DNA from: Alligator mississippiensis
Taxonomy: Eukaryota > Chordata > Crocodylia > Alligatoridae
Length of the DNA: 64,000 nucleotides
Assembly: GCF_030867095.1 (NCBI RefSeq)
Contig: NC_081824.1
Coordinates: 304,684,956-304,748,955, forward strand
Reading direction: 5' to 3'
Shown: in pieces, positions 1 to 11,924 of the stretch
How the letters are laid out: every line of letters begins with the position of its first letter
How positions within the stretch are numbered: position 1 is the first letter of the stretch
The notes under the pieces: model-generated
The model's input: the letters and a program-made list of their open reading frames with translations, nothing else
Database searches by the model: none
What the model was told of the DNA's origin: nothing
Translations under genes and position numbers: made by a program

Positions 1-100
1 AATTACTATTTATCTGCCTCTGGCTGCCTGCTATGTGGCCCTCAATGGCTTGCCAAAACTCAGTAAGCGTCTCTCCACCTGAAATAATTGCCTGCCCCTG
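1..100 (+). mobile_element. hAT-like MITE, right half
   Basis: This is the right-hand part of a short hAT-type element whose left part lies outside the window. It aligns by eye with 25310-25410: both share a TTTATCTGCC segment, a TTGCCAAAACTC segment, and an ATAATTGCC end. The terminus here is GCCTGCCCCTG at 90-100. The same terminus, inverted, opens the 2.5-kb element at 47292. Confidence 0.6.
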
Positions 101-2011
101 ATTAAGCTGTATTTGTGGAGAGTAAGAGTATAACTTCTGAATATCTAACTAAAAAATTACTAAATTGTTCACACTTGAAACTTTTTAACCTAAATAAAAC
201 CCTAACTATCCACCCACACCTTTTTAAATGCTACTGTTCTTCTAGAGAGGTTTACAGATCTTTCCTTCACTTTGAGAAAGTAGATAGGATGGGAGGAGAT
301 ATTCTGACCTGTACTAGAGCAGAAATTATGATGGAAAAACCTGGTATTAGACAAGATTTTACTGTTCATGGCCTGAGCATTCCTATACTTGACCAGCATC
401 AAAGTGGGGTGAAGGGAGCACAGTAGCAGTTAGCCTTAAAGCATTAAAAAAACAAGTGGATTGTGAGGTAGAAGCCCTAAAATGGGCAAGGCACCTGGCA
501 TAAGAGTTTCATATCTTACTGTGTCACTTCCTTGGACATTAAAAAACAGCATTTGAACCTGGAATGGCTGTGAAGTAAATGCTAATATTTGAAAGGTTTG
601 AGGAGGTTGTTTTAAAGCTCTGGGTGAGAGTTTTTCTTTTAGAGAGGAGGAGATGGATCACATTTTAGCTCTTGCTCCAAAGAATAATTTTATTCCATAA
701 TGGAAATGCTTGGGGGAAGTGGGGAGAGAACTGAAGTATTTACTACTTTCTAGCAGCAGCATGATGCCTGTACATCTAGGTGCAGGTTTTAATCTCCTAT
801 TTTCCATGTGTTGGGCTTTTTGTTGGCCAAATATTAAAGGTTAAGAAGACTTTGCTTGTGCCTACTTGTAATGCTGATTTTTTTCCCCTAGAGTATTATT
901 AATGAAGAAAGCTTTTTGGCTGTCCATTTGAGCAACTGAGACTGGTGTTGGTATATAGCTTGAGTTGCTTTCAAAGCTGCCACCTGGGACAAGTGTGAAG
1001 ATGGAAATGAAGGCCATTCATTTATATAAGGGAAGAAGTGGTCTTGGTGTTTTCTGAATCTGGAGTGCCAGTGTTCCAGATCTAACTTTGGGCTATTTTT
1101 GCCTTTCATTTACTCTGACTTTCATTAATATACAGTTCAGTTTGAAAAGTGGTTAGAATTGCACCAGCAGGTTGCATGCATGTAATCAGTGACCTTCTAG
1201 ATAACTTGCTAAGTTTTTATAAAAAACTGTTAGTTGTAAATTACTGTAAACTACTCAGTCTGAAAGCAGAAGTCAAGCTGGATTCCTTGCTTAGGCACTG
1301 ACCAGTAATTTAAAAAACAATGACTTTATTCACCTATCTGCACTTCCTATGCTTTGCCTGCAGTGGGTTTGCAGAACTGTAACAGCTCACAAGGAAGGTT
1401 CTGAATCATTCTGAGGGGATATTTGCTGACTGTACAGATGTGGTCTGACAACAAATATTCAAGACCAATGCAACAATGATATTTTGTCATTCAAGAAAAT
1501 CTTTTATTTCAAGTATCCATTGAGCTGTTTTATACTTTATTTGTTCCTGGTGGTGAGTCTAAAAGAAAAACCCCAGGGCTGTCCGATTGCCCTAGGTTTT
1601 GACTCTCATCAAATCAGCCCTGGGCCAGTAGTTTATGGGAAGCTTGAATAGCAACTAACTGTACGTGGCTCTGATTGTTCCAGGGGGGAAAAGTGTTATC
1701 TTGGTACTTCAGAGAGGAAGTGGGAGCTGAGCTTGCAGTAGGGCTAAAAACAGACACCCGGTTTGAGACCCTGATTAGGCTGGGATAAGACCTGCATCAA
1801 TACATGAAGCTTAAATGGCAATGAAGTTGAAATAAGTGAGATTGTTCTGAGGCAAAGTGTTACTCTGGGTACCTCACAGGCTAGAAACCTTTCTTCAGTG
1901 GAGCCTGATCAGCATGACATGATACAACTGATGGTGCTCCAGGGACACTTATAGGTGCCCCTGGTGCCTATGCCTGACTTGGGGCACATCTACAAGTGGG
2001 GAGGAATCCTG
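101..2011. other. Intergenic, no gene seen
   Basis: AT-rich unique-looking sequence. The open frames at 115-426, 202-402 and 888-1109 are short, overlap on opposite strands and show no recognisable protein. By synteny this should be the flank between MED14 (expected to the left, outside the window) and CXorf38. Confidence 0.5.
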
Positions 2012-2016
2012 CCTGT

Positions 2017-2610
2017 TGTCTCGGACGGCTAAAGCCGACTCGAGGTGATTCAATAATTACTCGTTCGTCAGGGCGGGCTGGTGAATAGAGAGGCCGAGAA
2101 AGCTTTATGGTTGTAAAACTTTACTTACGTCGCTTGCTGTTGCGACGAAAACGGTCCAGTCGTCTGAACAACTACATTAGTTGTTCCAGCTGGCAGGACT
2201 CAGGCAGGGCTCAGACCAGCACGTCCGTCTACAAGTCGGGCCGGCAGGGAAAAGGATACGTCTGGGATTGCGCTCGGCGACAGGGAGAAGAATCGATAGG
2301 TGATCAGGCTATCGATTAGCTCAGCCACGAGTCAGATCTCTTCAGAAGCACTCTGCAGCGTGCTCAAAGTTCTCCGGCTTGGGCGGAAGTCGCGCTAATT
2401 TTTAAACGGCCAGCAAGCCAATTACTAGCCGCCACGTGTGCATAATTTAGAACTGGCCAATAGCGGGACACAAATTTATATCCGAACGGCAGGAACTCTC
2501 TTGCACCGGGGGTTTTCTGCAGCAACAGAAAGCCTTTACTTTTGCAAGAGGATCTCATGTGGCGGGAAAATTCCACTGTGCCGAGGCACCAAAACCACTG
2601 GTTTGTGACA
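2017..2610 (-). repeat. 3' LTR of the endogenous retrovirus
   Basis: 594 bp, bounded by TGTCTCGG on the left and TTGTGACA on the right. It is about 96% identical by hand count to 9919-10511. As the element is on the minus strand, this left copy is the 3' LTR. A purine-rich stretch (minus-strand AAAGGGG) adjoins it at about 2611-2621 and is a plausible polypurine tract. Confidence 0.9.
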
Positions 2611-2789
2611 TGCCCCTTTGCCGACGGCACAACTGGAATTTTAGACACGAGTTTATCATCCGGCATCTTTGTTTCGGGACTTACTGACCTGGCAAAGCTT
2701 TAACAACCAGCAATATATTATACAAACAACTTGATAGACCGGTCTTTTCAACAAGTTACAAAATATATTAACTTTGAACGTATAACAAC
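2611..2789 (-). mobile_element. Retroviral 3' region, outer piece
   Basis: Sequence between the 3' LTR and the nested CR1. It belongs to the retroviral unit by position. No protein could be recognised. Its boundary with the CR1 is approximate. Confidence 0.5.
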
Positions 2790-4727
2790 AAGAGCCAAAA
2801 GGGGAGCACATAAAAAGTGGAAACAGGGAGAGATCACCAAAGATGAATATACCTCCTCTGCTTGTGCTTGTAGGGAGGCAGTTAGACGGGCCAAAGCTAC
2901 CATGGAGCTGAGGATGGCAACCCAAGTAAAAGACAACAAGAAATTGTTTTTTAGATATATAGGGAGTAAAAGGAAGGCCCAGGGAGGAATAGGACCCCTG
3001 CTAAATGGGCAGAAACAATTGGTGACGGACAGGGGGGACAAGGCTGAACTCCTCAACGAGTTCTTTGCCTCAGTGTTCCTAAGTGAGGGGCACGACAAGT
3101 CTCTCACTGGGGTTGTAGAGAGGCAGCAGCAAGGCGCCAGACTACCATGCGTAGATCCTGAGGTGGTGCAGAGTCACTTGGAAGAACTGGATGCCTTTAA
3201 GTCGGCAGGCTCCATCCGAGGGTACTGAAGGCACTGGCCGACATCATTGCAGAGCCACTGGCGGGAATATTCGAACGCTCGTGGCGCACGGGCCAAATCC
3301 CGGAGGACTGGAAAAGGGCTAATGTGGTCCCCATTTTCAAAAAGGGGAGGAAGGAGGACCCGGGCAACTATAGGCCAGTCAGTCTCACCTCCATCCTTGG
3401 CAAAGTCTTTGAAAAAATTATCAAGGCTCACATTTGTGAGAGCCCAGCAGGGCAAATTATGCTGAGGGGAAACCAGCACGGGTTTGTGGCGGGCAGATCG
3501 TGCCTGACCAATCTAGTCTCTTTCTATGACCAGGTTATGAAATGCCTGGACACAGGAGGAGGGGTGGATGTCGTATACTTAGACTTCAGGAAGGCCTTCG
3601 ATACGGTATCCCACCCCATACTGGTGAACAAGTTAAGAGGCTGTGACTTGGATGACTACACAGTCCGGTGGGTGGCAAATTGGCTAGAGGGCCGCACCCA
3701 GAGAGTCGTGGTGGATGGGTCGGTCTCGACCTGGAAGGGTGTGGGCAGTGGGGTCCCGCAGGGCTCGGTCCTTGGACCGATACTCTTCAATGTCTTCATC
3801 AGTGACTTGGACGAGGGAGTGAAATGTACTCTGTCCAAGTTTGCAGATGACACAAAGCTATGGGGAGAAGTGGACACGCCAGAGGGCAGGGAACAGCTGT
3901 AGGCAGACCTGGATAGGTTGGACAAGTGGGCAGAAAACAACAGGATGCAGTTCAACAAGGAGAAATGCAAAGTGCTGCACCTAGGGAGGAAAAATGTCCA
4001 GCACACCTACAGCCTAGGGAATGACCGGCTGGGTGGCACAGAGGTGGAAAGGGATCTCGGAGTCCTAGTGGACTCCAAGATGAACATGAGCTGGCAGTGT
4101 GACGAAGCCATCAAAAAAGCCGATGGCACTTTATCGTGCATCAGCAGATGCATGACGAATAGGTCCAAGGAGGTGATACTTCCCCTCTATCAGGCGCTGG
4201 TCAGACCGCAGTTGGAGTACTGCGTGCAATTCTGGGCGCCACACTTCAAGAAGGATGCGGATAACCTGGAGAGGGTCCAGAGAAGGGCCACTCATATGGT
4301 TAAGGGCCTGCAGACCAAGCCCTATGAGGAGAGACTAGAGAAACTGGACCTTTTCAGCCTCCGCAAGAGAAGATTGAGAAGCGACCTTGTGGCTGCCTTT
4401 AAGTTCATCACGGGGGCACAGAAGGGAATTGGTGAGTATTTATTCACCAAGGCGCCCCCGGGGGTTACAAGAAACAATGGCCACAAGCTAGCAGACAGCA
4501 GATTTAGATTGGACATTAGGAAGAACTTCTTCACAGTTCGAGTGGCCAAGGTCTGGAACGGACTCCCAAAGGAGGTGGTGCTCTCCCCTACCCTGGGGGG
4601 TCTTCAAGAGGAGGTTAGATGAGCATCTAGCTGGGGTCATCTAGACCCAGCACTCTCTCCTGCTTATGCAGGGGGTCGGACTCGATGATCTATTGAGGTC
4701 CCTTCCAACCCTAACATCTATGAACTG
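2790..4727 (+). mobile_element. CR1 LINE nested in the retrovirus
   Basis: A 5'-truncated CR1 non-LTR retrotransposon on the plus strand, spanning the region from just before the reverse transcriptase to the 3' end. The RT core includes FADDTKLWG near 3839-3865. The 3' end carries the usual GTCGGACTCGATGATCTATTG and CATCTATGAA sequences. The ORF is not intact. There is a small deletion and frame change near 3215, between the first frame (ending 3228) and the second (from 3324). A TAG sits at 3900-3902 where the frame otherwise reads through to 4622 and where CAG would be expected, so it looks like a C-to-T change. An extra G near 4600 shifts the last codons. It lies inside the retroviral 3' region, so it inserted later. 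Closely related copies are at 12107 and 26273. Confidence 0.9.
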
Positions 4728-5032
4728 TTGATCATCGTCTGCTTGGAGAACAGCGGCTTGGGATTTCCTTCATCTGGTAGTCAGTCCGTCCTCTCCTACT
4801 AACAGACAATGTCAATAAAATACTTAAAACAGTATTATAGCAAGTCCTGAGCTAATAAACGTTCCCCGGCTCAGTGTCTTTTTCATAATCGTCACTCTAT
4901 TAACTCGAACGAACTGCAGTCTGGTGCTCAATGAATCTCACACTCGGACAGTTGTGAATTACCACTTTTCTGGGGTTAGTCCTGTGAAGAGAGAAAACAA
5001 CAAAACACAAGACAAAAGACTCATAACTGGAT
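4728..5032 (-). mobile_element. Retroviral 3' region, inner piece
   Basis: About 300 bp between the end of pol and the nested CR1, on the minus strand of the retroviral unit. No envelope or accessory protein is recognisable, so the element seems to end soon after integrase. Confidence 0.5.
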
Positions 5033-7710
5033 TTACTGTAAGGATACTGGGTGAACGTTGGAACAGTGTGTCATCCAGTTGTGATGAACGATAATAGGAG
5101 GACGATCGGGCTTCTCTTCCAATTGGACAGAATAGGTATTGGGATATTGTCCCGGTCGTTGAACTGTCCCTTTGTGAACTTGGGGATGAGACTGATGGGG
5201 GTGCGGTATCGAAATCCACACTAACTTGTCAGGTTGGAACTTGGGCTCCCAAGGTGGAGGTTTCTGGACATTAGCTTCGTTCCATAACGGTTTAGCGGTG
5301 TTTAGTGAAATAAGGACATCGTGATTAAATTTAGTCCAGTTTTTAAACGTCCCTCCTCCTCTAAGGTGAAGCTGTTCCTTGTACAGACCTATGTGTCTCT
5401 CCACAACACCGTTGGACTGCGGATGGTATGGCAAATGAAGATGCCAGACTACATTATGAAGACGAGCGAATTTATCCAGAACGTTTGAGTTAAACGGGGG
5501 TCCTCCATCAGATTGAATCTCATGAGGAGGTTGCCAGGTAGCAAATACAGCAGTCAAAGCCAAAATGACAGCAGTGGCATTACTCTTCCATAAGGGGACA
5601 ACCTGTAACTGTCTCGTTCCCAAATCGACAACAACCAGTCCTTTATTCGGCGGCTTAGACCTTGGGAGGGGTCCCAGCAAATCTACCTGCCAAACTTTTC
5701 CTGCTTGAAACTGCGAAGAATCAAAAGCTCCTAGTTGGTGCTTGGTTCTATGACACTTTTCTTTAGCACATATTTCACAGGCCTGAGCTACTTTTTCCCA
5801 ATCACACCGAGCTCCGTATGAAGCCGGTTCCGTAAGGGTTCGGCACCAACGTTGGTGGCAAGCTCGTGGTCCCGGGTGACCCCAATTCTCATGAAGCCAC
5901 GCGAGGAACGGATTTACTTCAGGATCGGTGGTAGCTGTGACAGGCAGGACTATGTTGGTTCGGAGTGGATCTTCCAAGAACTTATCAATTACCTCATGCA
6001 CTGGATCGGTATTTGGACAATGGGACTTAGTGTGTCTAATTAACAGAAGGTGCACGAATTTAATTAACGTTTCCCAAATATCTTGCCAATCATTCAAATG
6101 TTCAGAAGGAAAAGCTGTGCCCGTAAGAATTTTATAAATGTATTGCGAATCAATTGCGATGATCGGAACTGGGAGTGTATTGTTATGATGTGTTAAACAA
6201 TGTTCCAGTACCTTAAGGAATCCTAATAATTCACATCTTTGGGCCAAATTATCATCTGGGTCAGCTTGAAAGATTTCCTTATCGTTACAAGCTTTGCAAT
6301 AATACCCATAGCCTCCGCCATGTCCGGAGGTTCCGTCTGAGGCCATCCATGCCGGGGCAGAAGTTCCATACAATGTAGGGACCTTCTCCTCATCTTCTGG
6401 GCTTGGATCAGGTACCATGTCTTCCAACCTCCAACAATGCCAGTTGTAATGGTGGGTAAGTACTAGCGTATTCCAGGTCTTAGATTCTCCCTGAAAATGT
6501 GGGTCAACTCTGTCTGCGTCCAGCAAGGGTAACAATGTGGCACCGGGAGCACGTAACGTCCCATGCCCCCTTGCTAAAGGCTCCACCAATTGTTCGGCTA
6601 GGAGGATTTTTCCCACAGCTCCATATCTGTGTTGTGCCGCTTGAAGTGTTTTATGGGCTGTATATACTAGCTTATCACGAGAATTATGTGCGACAGCCCA
6701 CACATGGTTGGTGGTGAACCCGAGGGTTACGGTTAGTGACTCACCCAAATCGATGGCATGGAGTTGTGTATCTTTAACCGTAGCTAGCAGGTGAAGCAAG
6801 TTCTGCTGATCTCTTTTTGTCCAAGGCGTGGACTTTCGGGATTTGTTACGGATCTGTTGCTGCAATTTGGTTAAAAGTACCAAATCACTAGGTTCAATAT
6901 AATGTCGATACCAATTCAAATGACCTAACAGCTGTTGAAAGTGCCTCTTGGTCATAGGGAAGAATGTTTTTAACGGATTGACGTCAGGACCCTCATGAGA
7001 AATTCCATGGCAGATGGAGCCAATATATCGAGTACCAAGGAACGTAATGTCATCTACAGGATGCAAACACGACTTGTCCTCATTGATTGTCCATCCCTCA
7101 CTCTGAAGGTGAGTGACTAGTTGACTGACTATACTAGTAACTATGGAACTATCATGACCCATGATGGCGATATCATCCACGTAACTCCAGATCTTTAGTT
7201 CCTTCTCTTGAGGAAGAGAATATGAAGCTCGAAAATTCTTCAGGGTGTTATTCATGGCACCTGTGGCTAGTGATGGAGCATTACGATATCCTGTGGACAA
7301 ACTGTCCACCTATACATGATGCCATCAATACACGTTTAATATTCCTTCCGGGTCGGTTATCGGGATGGAAAAAAACATATTCTTAAGATCCAATGTGACT
7401 CCAACCCACTTACTTTGTTGGAACCGTGCCATCTCAAACATACACTGTGGCAAAGTAGACGGATTAGGTTGTTGAAGTACTTGGCATCTTTTATTGACTT
7501 CTCAATAGTCTACAACCAACCGGGCTTCATTAAGCTTTCCAGGTTTCACTACCCCCCATCCTGATGACAAGTAGGTGCTGGCTGTTACAGTTTGAATACA
7601 GCCTCGTCGTTTGAGTCGCCTCAGGAGGTTAGTAAGGGACTGCTTTAGCGATCCCTTAGTTGGGATTGGTCGATATCGCCAGGTGGAGTTGTTACGAAGC
7701 GTTGGTCGAT
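5033..7710 (-). mobile_element. Retroviral pol region
   Basis: Fossil pol on the minus strand. The order is reverse transcriptase (with the retroviral YVDD-type active-site box), RNase H and integrase (zinc-binding N-terminal part, catalytic core with the PYHPQSNG signature, and a C-terminal part). Much of the downstream portion is still one long open stretch; the upstream RT part is interrupted. Confidence 0.85.
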
Positions 7711-8096
7711 GCTAATCCTGTTCTGGGATAATGACGGGTAATGCCTGTAGCACCTGTTCTTTAAGGTCAAGCGCTTTTATCCCCGGGATCCCTAAAATGT
7801 TAATGCCCCCTAGGACAGCCTCTAGGGGATATCGGTAGCCTTGGACCCAAAATTTGACCTTTGTTGTGATGGCGATAGCGTTAAGCCCTTGTACCTTGAT
7901 CGTTTTGGTGGTCATTTGATGAGGTATCATTGAGGTAATCCACATTGGTCTGAGCTCCAGTATCAAGAAGGAAGAATGCTTGTTGTTGGTCATCCGGATC
8001 GGTAGGGTTGCAAACAGTGAGTTTGGCATATGGTCGAGAATCCGTAGGGTCAGGTCTGAACTGGAGAAGGCCGCCGGCAGAGCCGCCGGCCATCAC
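7711..8096 (-). mobile_element. Retroviral protease region
   Basis: Minus-strand fossil region containing an aspartic-protease signature (LLDTGAQT) between gag and pol, the normal retroviral place for pro. Confidence 0.65.
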
Positions 8097-9900
8097 TCGT
8101 TTTTTGAGGAGTACTCGAATTTGAATCCTAATGCTTCAGCCAGACGGGACTGGCCCTTTTCTCCCAAAATTTGTAGCTGTGCCTTGGTAAGTCCGGTGCG
8201 GGAAAGAAGAAAACCAAACATGGTTCTTTCCCTCGGGGTTCTCTCCTTCGGGGTTCCTGGGGGTGACCATCCTTGCTTTCGTTGAGGGATAAATTCTTGC
8301 CGTCTGGGTCTCAATGTTCTGGCTGGGCATATTGAAGATTGGTCCCTTATAGTGTCAGAAGCTTCTTCACTTTGTTGCATAAGAGCTTGTAAACGTGGGA
8401 GATGTCCCAAGAGATTTCCCACCGGCTGACCTGCCATTGGGTTCAAAAAGAGTCGGAGTGTAACGGCATTTGCTCCTCCGTATACCTCCATGCAGGCCTC
8501 TATAGCCTCCAAGGGCGTTGGGATTGCCCTGGGGTCCGATAGATGGTGATGAGCCCATCTCTCTTTTCGTTGTACAGCTGTTAATTCCGTTGGATTTGTT
8601 CTTGGGCTTCATGAGAGATATGACACCCCAACCATAGCTAGGAGGAGTTGCTCCGCAGTAGCATTCTGTGGACGACCTTCGTGCCAGGTGTGAAATTTGT
8701 GGGTTACCTGTCCCACTACGAGCACCGGGATCGGGATGGGCCAGTGGGCACTGTCTGTGACCACGTTCAAATCGGTGGCACGTCCACCACTCCATGCCGC
8801 CTGTCGGGTCAAGGCACTTGCTGCTTCTTTATCCAAGATGTCAGATCCAAATTCCACTATTAACCGCCCTAACCACATTGCCAAGGTCTCCCCTGATCTT
8901 ATCTTAGATTCTTTATAAAGCTCTTGAATCTCTGGTCTGGTGCGTGTGCGTGAGATAACAGTGGTACATGTAGCGCCATCTTCATCTGCAACATGCTTCG
9001 TCACAGCCACTGGGTGAGCTGCGGTAGAGAGAGAGTTAAATTCTTTGTCTGAGAACGTTGGATATATCTCTCCTCCCTTTGCCCCCTCCCCTTGGCAAGG
9101 AGGTGGGGCTGCAGGGAACGACGTCACCTCAGTGGGTGGAGACGCTAGGCAGATCCCCGCCGAGTCTTCTGAAACTCCGCCCCTCCTTTCCGGGTTCCCC
9201 GGATGACTCGCGCTTCTTTCGGCGCCATTTTCTGCTAGCGGTATTATGCGGCCAGTGCTATTAATAAGTGCCGCTCCGGAGCCTTTTGCTGCCTGCTCCA
9301 GCGACTCCTTACCCGCCATATGCATCTGTGCCTCTAAATTTGCGTATTCCCTTAGTAGACCCGCTACTGTATGGAACAGCACATTTATCATTTTTCCCTT
9401 CTTCCATTTGGTTAGACCCCATCTTGGCACATGACGGCCCTTAGTTTCCAAATCCTCCCGGAGCTGAACGAGGAGCTCATGGCCCCGTGATTCCGGCACC
9501 AACTCCGGACAGTTAAACCAGTCCGTGGGGGTAGATTCCCCTCCTTCCCTTAAGTATTGAATACATTGAGCGAACTCTTGAGCGGGGGTCAGCTTCTCTG
9601 CCTTCCGCGCTTTCACCCTGGCTAAGGATATGGTCGAGATTTCCTCCGGGGGTCGATAATAGACCCGGTCGCTCCCCATTATGCATCCGAACTCCCCAAG
9701 GGATAGCTTAGTTCTCCATTCCTTCACTACTGCTTCTTCTCTCTTTACGGAGAAGTAACCATCAATATTTCTTTTATCCCCTTCTACCGCCTGGTGGTAA
9801 GCGATATGCGCCCATAGATCGTTAGCGTTCTCTACGTGGCGGGTCCCGGTGCGCCAGGGGCAGCACCTGATTAGGTTCTTCTTCATCACCGTGCCCTTTG
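8093..9900 (-). mobile_element. Retroviral gag region
   Basis: Fossil gag on the minus strand, starting immediately after the primer-binding site. The open stretch is long and its translation is not obviously similar to any gag I can name. Assignment rests on position between the 5' LTR and protease. It is broken towards its 3' end. Confidence 0.65.
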
Positions 9901-9918
9901 ATCCCATCCTCATCGCCA
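9901..9918 (-). other. Primer-binding site, tRNA-Ser type
   Basis: The plus strand reads ATCCCATCCTCATCGCCA directly next to the 5' LTR. From memory, this equals the 3' end of vertebrate tRNA-Ser(GCT) with its CCA tail except for one base, 17 of 18. It marks 9919-10511 as the 5' LTR and gives the primer class. Confidence 0.75.
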
Positions 9919-10511
9919 TGTCTCGGACGGCTAAAGCCGACTCGAGGTGATTCAATAATTACTCGTTTGTCGGGGCGGGCTGGTGAATAGAGAGGCCGAG
10001 AAAGCTTTATGGTTGTAAAACTTCACTTAGTCGCTTGCTGTTGTGATGAAAACAGTCTGGTCGTCTGAACAACTACGTTAGTTGTTCCAGCTGGCAGGGC
10101 TCAGGCAGGGCTCAGACCAGCACGTCCGTCTACAAATCGGGCCGGCAGGGAAAAGGATACATCTGGGATTGCGCTCGGCGACAGGGAGAAGAATCGATAG
10201 GTGATCAGGCTATCGATTAGCTCAGCCACGAGTCAGATCTCTTCAGAAGCACTCTGCAGCGTGCTCAAAGTTCTCCGGCTTGGGCGGAAGTCGCGCTAAT
10301 TTTTAAACGGCCAGCAAGCCAATCACTAGAGGCCACGTGTGCATAATTTAGAACTGGCCAATAGCAGGACACAAATTTACCTCCGAATGGCGGGAACTCT
10401 CTTGCACCGGGGGTTTTCTGCAGCAACAGAAAGCCTTTACTTTTGCAAGAGGCTGTCATGTGGCAGGAAAATTCCACCGTGCCGAGGCACCAAAACCACT
10501 GGGTTGTGACA
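9919..10511 (-). repeat. 5' LTR of the endogenous retrovirus
   Basis: 593 bp, TGTCTCGG to TTGTGACA, the partner of 2017-2610. It abuts the primer-binding site on one side and the target duplication CCTGT (10512-10516) on the other. Confidence 0.9.
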
Positions 10512-10516
10512 CCTGT

Positions 10517-10654
10517 GACCCAGGACACACTCCTAGCAGCAGCATAGAGCAGAGTACACACCTTGCAGAGGGATTTCCCCGTACTCTGCATGGGGCTGTC
10601 TGCAAGCAGGAAACCCTGGCTTGCAGACATGCACCCTGGAGCCTCTACATTTTC
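10517..10654. other. Short intergenic stretch
   Basis: No gene or repeat recognised between the retroviral target duplication and the next CR1. Confidence 0.4.
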
Positions 10655-11055
10655 ATAGATTTCATAGATTTCATTGACATTAGGGCTGGAAGGGACCTTG
10701 GAAGATCATCGAGTCCAGCCCCCCGCCCAAAGGGCAGGAAGTCAGCTGGGGTCATAGGATCCCAGCAAGATAAGCATCCAGTTTGCTCTTGAAAGTGTTC
10801 AATGAAGGCGCTTGAACAACCTCCGGTGGCAGGCTGTTCCAGACCTTGGGGGCTCGGACAGTAAAGAAATTCTTCCTTATGTCCAGCCTGAAACCATCTT
10901 GTAGTAGTTTGTGACCATTCGTCCTCGTCATCCCTTGGGGCGCTCTGGTGAACAAATGTTCCCCCAGATACTGGTGGTCACCCCTGATAAACTTGTAGGT
11001 GGCCATCAGATCACCCCTGAGCCTGCGCTTTTCCAGGCTAAAGAGCCCCAGGGCT
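10655..11055 (-). mobile_element. CR1 LINE 3' fragment
   Basis: Minus-strand CR1 of a family distinct from the 2790 copy. The 3' end at 10655 is a short run of CATAGATTT repeats followed by the GGAAGGGACCTTGG region. The frame 11006-10752 encodes the typical CR1 C-terminus (RLDIRKNFFTVRAPKVWNSL). It is 5'-truncated at about 11055. Confidence 0.85.
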
Positions 11056-11622
11056 CTAATTTGTCATTAGCCAGACACATCCCTGGGACATATCTGGGGA
11101 AGCAGAGAAAGAGAGAGAGGGACTTGCAAAGCTTGAGGGGACCAGTCCTGCTGAGGGGTTCCCAGGGCCTGCAGGACCAGGCACCTCAAGCCTGAGGAGG
11201 CCCTGCCCCAGTCTGCTTCAGGCTGTAGGACACAATAAAGCACCCCTATTTGTTCGTACCTCATTGCCGCTATGAATTTGGGCATTTGTGGGATGACGAA
11301 GGGTAGGGAGGTCTGTTCGTTTTCATTTTGTGCTGCCATAAATGCACCTTTATGGCAGCACAGTTCCCTCCAAGGGCTTTTTCCGTTGGAGAGTGCCTTT
11401 AAGGGGTGGGGTTAGTGCCAGGCACTGCTCTCCAAAGCAAACCAAGTCGGACATCTGTCTTTAGGGAATGCCAGCACCAAGGGCTATGCCAGGGAATAAA
11501 TCCATTACCTGCCACAAGTCACTTCTCCCCTTTCAGGACCTGGAAGGTGGCTTCTGGCCTTTTGGCTCAGATAGTGTAGAGGGCATCCTAATCCCAAAAC
11601 CTCTGGGTTTAGGCCTGTATGT
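11056..11622. other. Intergenic, nothing recognised
   Basis: Moderately GC-rich sequence, possibly repeat-derived. Open frames at 11067-11339 (minus) and 10911-11195 (plus) overlap antisense and match nothing I know. Confidence 0.4.
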
Positions 11623-11725
11623 ATCATAGAATCACAGAAGTAGGGTCAGAAGGGACCTTGTAGATCTTCAAGTCTGACCCCCTGCCCAGGCAGGAGGAAA
11701 ACTGGGCTCAAATGACCCCATGTAG
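11623..11725 (-). mobile_element. CR1 3'-end fragment
   Basis: About 100 bp with the CR1 3' signature on the minus strand (ATCATAGAATCACAG at the 3' tip, then AGAAGGGACCTTGTAG and the CCCCTGCCCAGGCAGG motif). Severely 5'-truncated. Confidence 0.75.
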
Positions 11726-11856
11726 GATGCCTGCCAATGGACTTGGAAATGGCTGAAGCCCTGGGTGAGTCTGGGACAGAGGATGCTGGCAGGTTGTAGG
11801 GCCACACATGATGTTTAGAGCGGTTGAGTTCTGCCTGCTCAGTTGATAGTTTTTGG

Positions 11857-11905
11857 ATAGGGTTGCCAACTCTGAATCTATTCTGGGAGGTTTCCAGAGT
11901 GCCAG
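11857..11905 (+). repeat. TA-flanked MITE end fragment
   Basis: TAGGGTTGCCAACTC followed by a TTCTGGGAGGTTTCCAG segment matches one end of the MITE family that is complete at 62454-62633. Only this end is recognisable. Confidence 0.45.
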
Positions 11906-11924
11906 CGTGCCTGTGTATATCAAA

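Larger units (their letters stand above)
2017..10511 (-). mobile_element. Endogenous retrovirus fossil, two LTRs, no env seen
   Basis: A full-length LTR-retrovirus fossil lies on the minus strand. Its two long terminal repeats (2017-2610 and 9919-10511) begin TG and end CA, and it is flanked by the exact 5-bp duplication CCTGT (2012-2016 and 10512-10516). In minus-strand order it has a primer-binding site, a gag region, a protease region, a pol region with reverse transcriptase, RNase H and integrase, and a short 3' region without a recognisable envelope gene. A CR1 LINE (about 2790-4727) is nested in that 3' region. The unit is broken, with several interruptions between gag and the middle of pol. 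The 5-bp duplication, lack of env and tRNA-Ser primer fit a class III (ERV-L/spuma-like) relative; this family call is inference. My hand count of LTR mismatches is about 25 in 593 (roughly 4%), which at slow crocodilian rates suggests an age of some tens of millions of years. Confidence 0.9.

Noticed and set aside
2731-4622. Series of plus-strand ORFs as genes
   Set aside because: They encode CR1 reverse transcriptase and its C-terminus, with frame breaks; repeated at 12154 and 26201.
9901-9918. A tRNA gene
   Set aside because: Only the 3' 18 bases of tRNA-Ser are present, directly next to an LTR; it is a primer-binding site.
5033-9955. Long minus-strand open frames as possible host or domesticated genes
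   Set aside because: They lie between two matching LTRs with a primer-binding site and have retroviral gag, protease and pol features, so they are parts of a fossil retrovirus.
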